Source: Mactra quadrangularis (lineage: Eukaryota > Mollusca > Bivalvia > Venerida > Mactridae). From it: a stretch of DNA of 64,000 nt. Below the pieces are notes generated by a model, which worked only from the letters and a program-made list of their open reading frames with translations, was not told where the DNA came from and did not search any database. The translations under genes were made by a program, and so were the position numbers. The stretch is taken from contig CM046299.1 of NCBI GenBank assembly GCA_025267735.1, positions 26,190,468 to 26,254,467 of the forward strand, in the 5' to 3' direction. Shown here one piece after another: positions 62,148-64,000 of the stretch (within the stretch, counting starts at the first letter, position 1; each line of letters starts with the position of its first letter).

Positions 62148-63216
62148 CTCTATTTGGATGTAATTCGCAAGTCGTTTTCCACAAACGGCCCTTTTCAGAG
62201 CCAACCCAATTTATCGAAAGAATTATTTCTCAAACGATATGTCAAACATGCACGTAGTCATCACAATCTAAGCACCTTCACGAGGCGCACATGCCTTCTG
62301 TCCCCCGCACACATTAAATACAGTTTTTTGTCACATTACGTCATTGTTAACAATTATGTTCACTTTAAAAATAATGAAATATATAGTATGCGAACAATTA
62401 AATCATTGCTTCGAAGTCGTAATAATTACAATACGCACGTGACCGCTCTTACTGATTGTTAAGAACAACAGCGCTTCTTAGCAATCGAGCATATGAAGCG
62501 TTTTCGACTTAGAAATGATGTTGCATCATGTCGCGTATTGTTTATCCATAATCAAATATTACTCACTTGTAACACACTGAATTCGAACACAATGTTGTGT
62601 GCGCGCATGCGCGCACAACTGTTGTAACACAACGATTCGTTCTTTTTTTTCAATATAATACAGGTATCAAAGTCGCACCCCTTTACGATGATGCTCTAGT
62701 TCAAATTATTGTTAACGTATCAATAAAATGCACAATTACATAGTTTCAAATTAATAATTGTCCGCCATTTGCGACTCCGATTAGCGTTTCCACGGACTAT
62801 TACCATTTGAGTATTTTAAGTTCAAATAATTCAATTTCGTGCCGCAATTTTCCCTGGAATTGTTGTCTACGTAATTATATTTTGTCTTTGAGTATTTTTC
62901 ATTTATTAAAATTCAGAATTATAATAAAACTTAATTAAGCCGCCATTTGCGTATATTGCGTACAACATCAAATGTCGTGTTCAGTCATGCGTCAATGTTT
63001 GACAAATACACAGTTAATCTAATCAAACACGTCACGGTGATTAATTGTCGATAATCACATGCCATTGTAGAGTTAACGACACGAGTTAATTAATCAACGT
63101 GTCATCTCAATAACTCTACGTGTCAAACATGCATGCACTTTCTCTGTCTATAAAATAGGGTCGCGGCACAATTTCAAATCATACATTATTTGTATTTGTC
63201 TTGATAATCTCTCAAG

Positions 63217-63546
63217 ATGCCTTCTAGAATTCAATCTCTTGACAAGCGATTCACCCTGAGTGAATCTGAACGGCGTTTTCGCCAAGCTTGCGACCAGATA
63301 GTGATGCTCAACAAGCGACTCGGTGATGTACAGAAACGCTACAAGGCAGCAAAACGTACCAACAACAGATCATTTCGCTACAATTTGCGATTGAAGCTGG
63401 CTGTCATAGAAGGAGCTAGAAATATGTACTACGAGTATGCCTACGCCAAGGCTGACAAGGTTGCTGAGCTTCGACGTGAGTTATTTGATGAGTCAGTAGA
63501 GATTGTGTCAGGCTCCGATTCGGAGTACTCAACTGACTCAGAATGA
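63217..63546 (+). CDS. Array gene copy 43, unit cut by the window end
   Basis: Consensus protein. The extension segment 2 is complete (to 63861), but the window ends at 64000 inside the GC-rich palindrome, so the array continues to the right for an unknown distance. Confidence 0.8.
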   Translation: MPSRIQSLDKRFTLSESERRFRQACDQIVMLNKRLGDVQKRYKAAKRTNNRSFRYNLRLKLAVIEGARNMYYEYAYAKADKVAELRRELFDESVEIVSGSDSEYSTDSE

Positions 63547-64000
63547 CTCTATTTGGATGTAATTCGCAAGTCGTTTTCCACAAACGGCCCTTTTCAGAGC
63601 CAACCCAATTTATCGAAAGAATTATTTCTCAAACGATATGTCAAACATGCACGTAGTCATCACAATCTAAGCACCTTCACGAGGCGCACATGCCTTCTGT
63701 CCCCCGCACACATTAAATACAGTTTTTTGTCACATTACGTCATTGTTAACAATTATGTTCACTTTAAAAATAATGAAATATATAGTATGCGAACAATTAA
63801 ATCATTGCTTCGAAGTCGTAATAATTACAATACGCACGTGACCGCTCTTACTGATTGTTAAGAACAACAGCGCTTCTTAGCAATCGAGCATATGAAGCGT
63901 TTTCGACTTAGAAATGATGTTGCATCATGTCGCGTATTGTTTATCCATAATCAAATATTACTCACTTATAACACACTGAATTCGAACACAATGTTGTGTG

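Larger units (their letters stand above)
3337..64000 (+). repeat. Tandem array of 43 gene-bearing units (~1.4 kb period), open at the right
   Basis: Forty-three ATG-started ORFs follow one another on the same strand at 1398, 1399 or 1400 bp, with two intervals of 1965 bp. Copies differ by only a few single bases per unit. The regular length steps are explained by one T-tract after ATTCGTTC: 7 T gives 1398, 8 T gives 1399 and 9 T gives 1400. Counting from each ATG, the unit is: ORF1 at +1 to +330, in-frame extension to +645 and then +810, palindrome near +781 to +800, T-tract near +826, first AATAAA near +905, second near +1106, hairpin promoter near +1180 to +1312, TATA about 68 bp before the next ATG. 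The array is cut by the window end inside unit 43. Confidence 0.97.

Noticed and set aside
3337..64000. CRISPR array or bacterial tandem operons
   Set aside because: The repeats are 1.4 kb with no short repeat-spacer pattern, and the promoter, polyadenylation and intron signals are eukaryotic.
3337..64000. Concatemer of a small circular virus
   Set aside because: No replication protein, no capsid-like ORF and no recognisable origin in the unit; the only sizeable ORF is the 109-codon gene.
3337..64000. Canonical histone gene cluster
   Set aside because: TATA-driven intronless tandem genes fit the style, but the protein resembles no core or linker histone, and I found no histone 3' stem-loop, only AATAAA signals.

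Overview
The window looks like eukaryotic nuclear DNA, most likely from an invertebrate animal; a mollusc is a guess from the style of the repeats and is not proven. The evidence is a split minus-strand gene with a GT-AG intron at the left end, two inverted-repeat DNA elements, and a repeated gene with a TATA box, an initiator-like site, an adenine at -3 of its ATG, and AATAAA signals. I see no bacterial operon structure and no ribosome binding sites.

Left flank (1-3336). A minus-strand gene fragment carries a helix-turn-helix domain split by a 120-bp intron. AT-rich DNA follows. At about 1049-1120 lies a diverged relic of one segment of the array unit found further right. Next come a G-run cluster, a 1.3-kb foldback element bounded by TTAA (1431-2736), a 289-bp short inverted-repeat element bounded by TA (2801-3089), and a 245-bp AT-rich spacer.

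Array (3337-64000, running off the right edge). There are 43 head-to-tail copies of a unit of 1398-1400 bp, all on the + strand and nearly identical. Each unit holds one intronless 109-codon ORF for an unrecognised small protein (basic helical body, acidic serine-rich tail), then about 600 bp of 3' sequence with two AATAAA signals, then a promoter region with nested inverted repeats, a TATA box 68 bp before the next ATG and an initiator-like site. Regular length differences come from one T-tract (7, 8 or 9 T). Two units (24 and 30) are 1965 bp long because of an identical 567-bp internal duplication. They lie 8959 bp apart and share further markers, so the array also has higher-order structure. 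Copy 1 has no array promoter: the array begins at or just before its ATG.

The most unusual signals are these. (1) At least 43 copies of one unknown gene are held at very high identity. (2) The reading frame continues past the TGA stop for 104 codons to a TAA, and past that for 54 more. (3) The end of that extension matches the relic in the left flank, and the match also reads as similar peptides. (4) The promoter is densely dyad-symmetric, and each unit carries a 20-bp palindrome that fits the NRF-1 consensus and is a Z-DNA candidate. I could not recognise the protein family. Whether the array is an expressed gene family, a gene-derived satellite, or partly an assembly product cannot be settled from the sequence alone.
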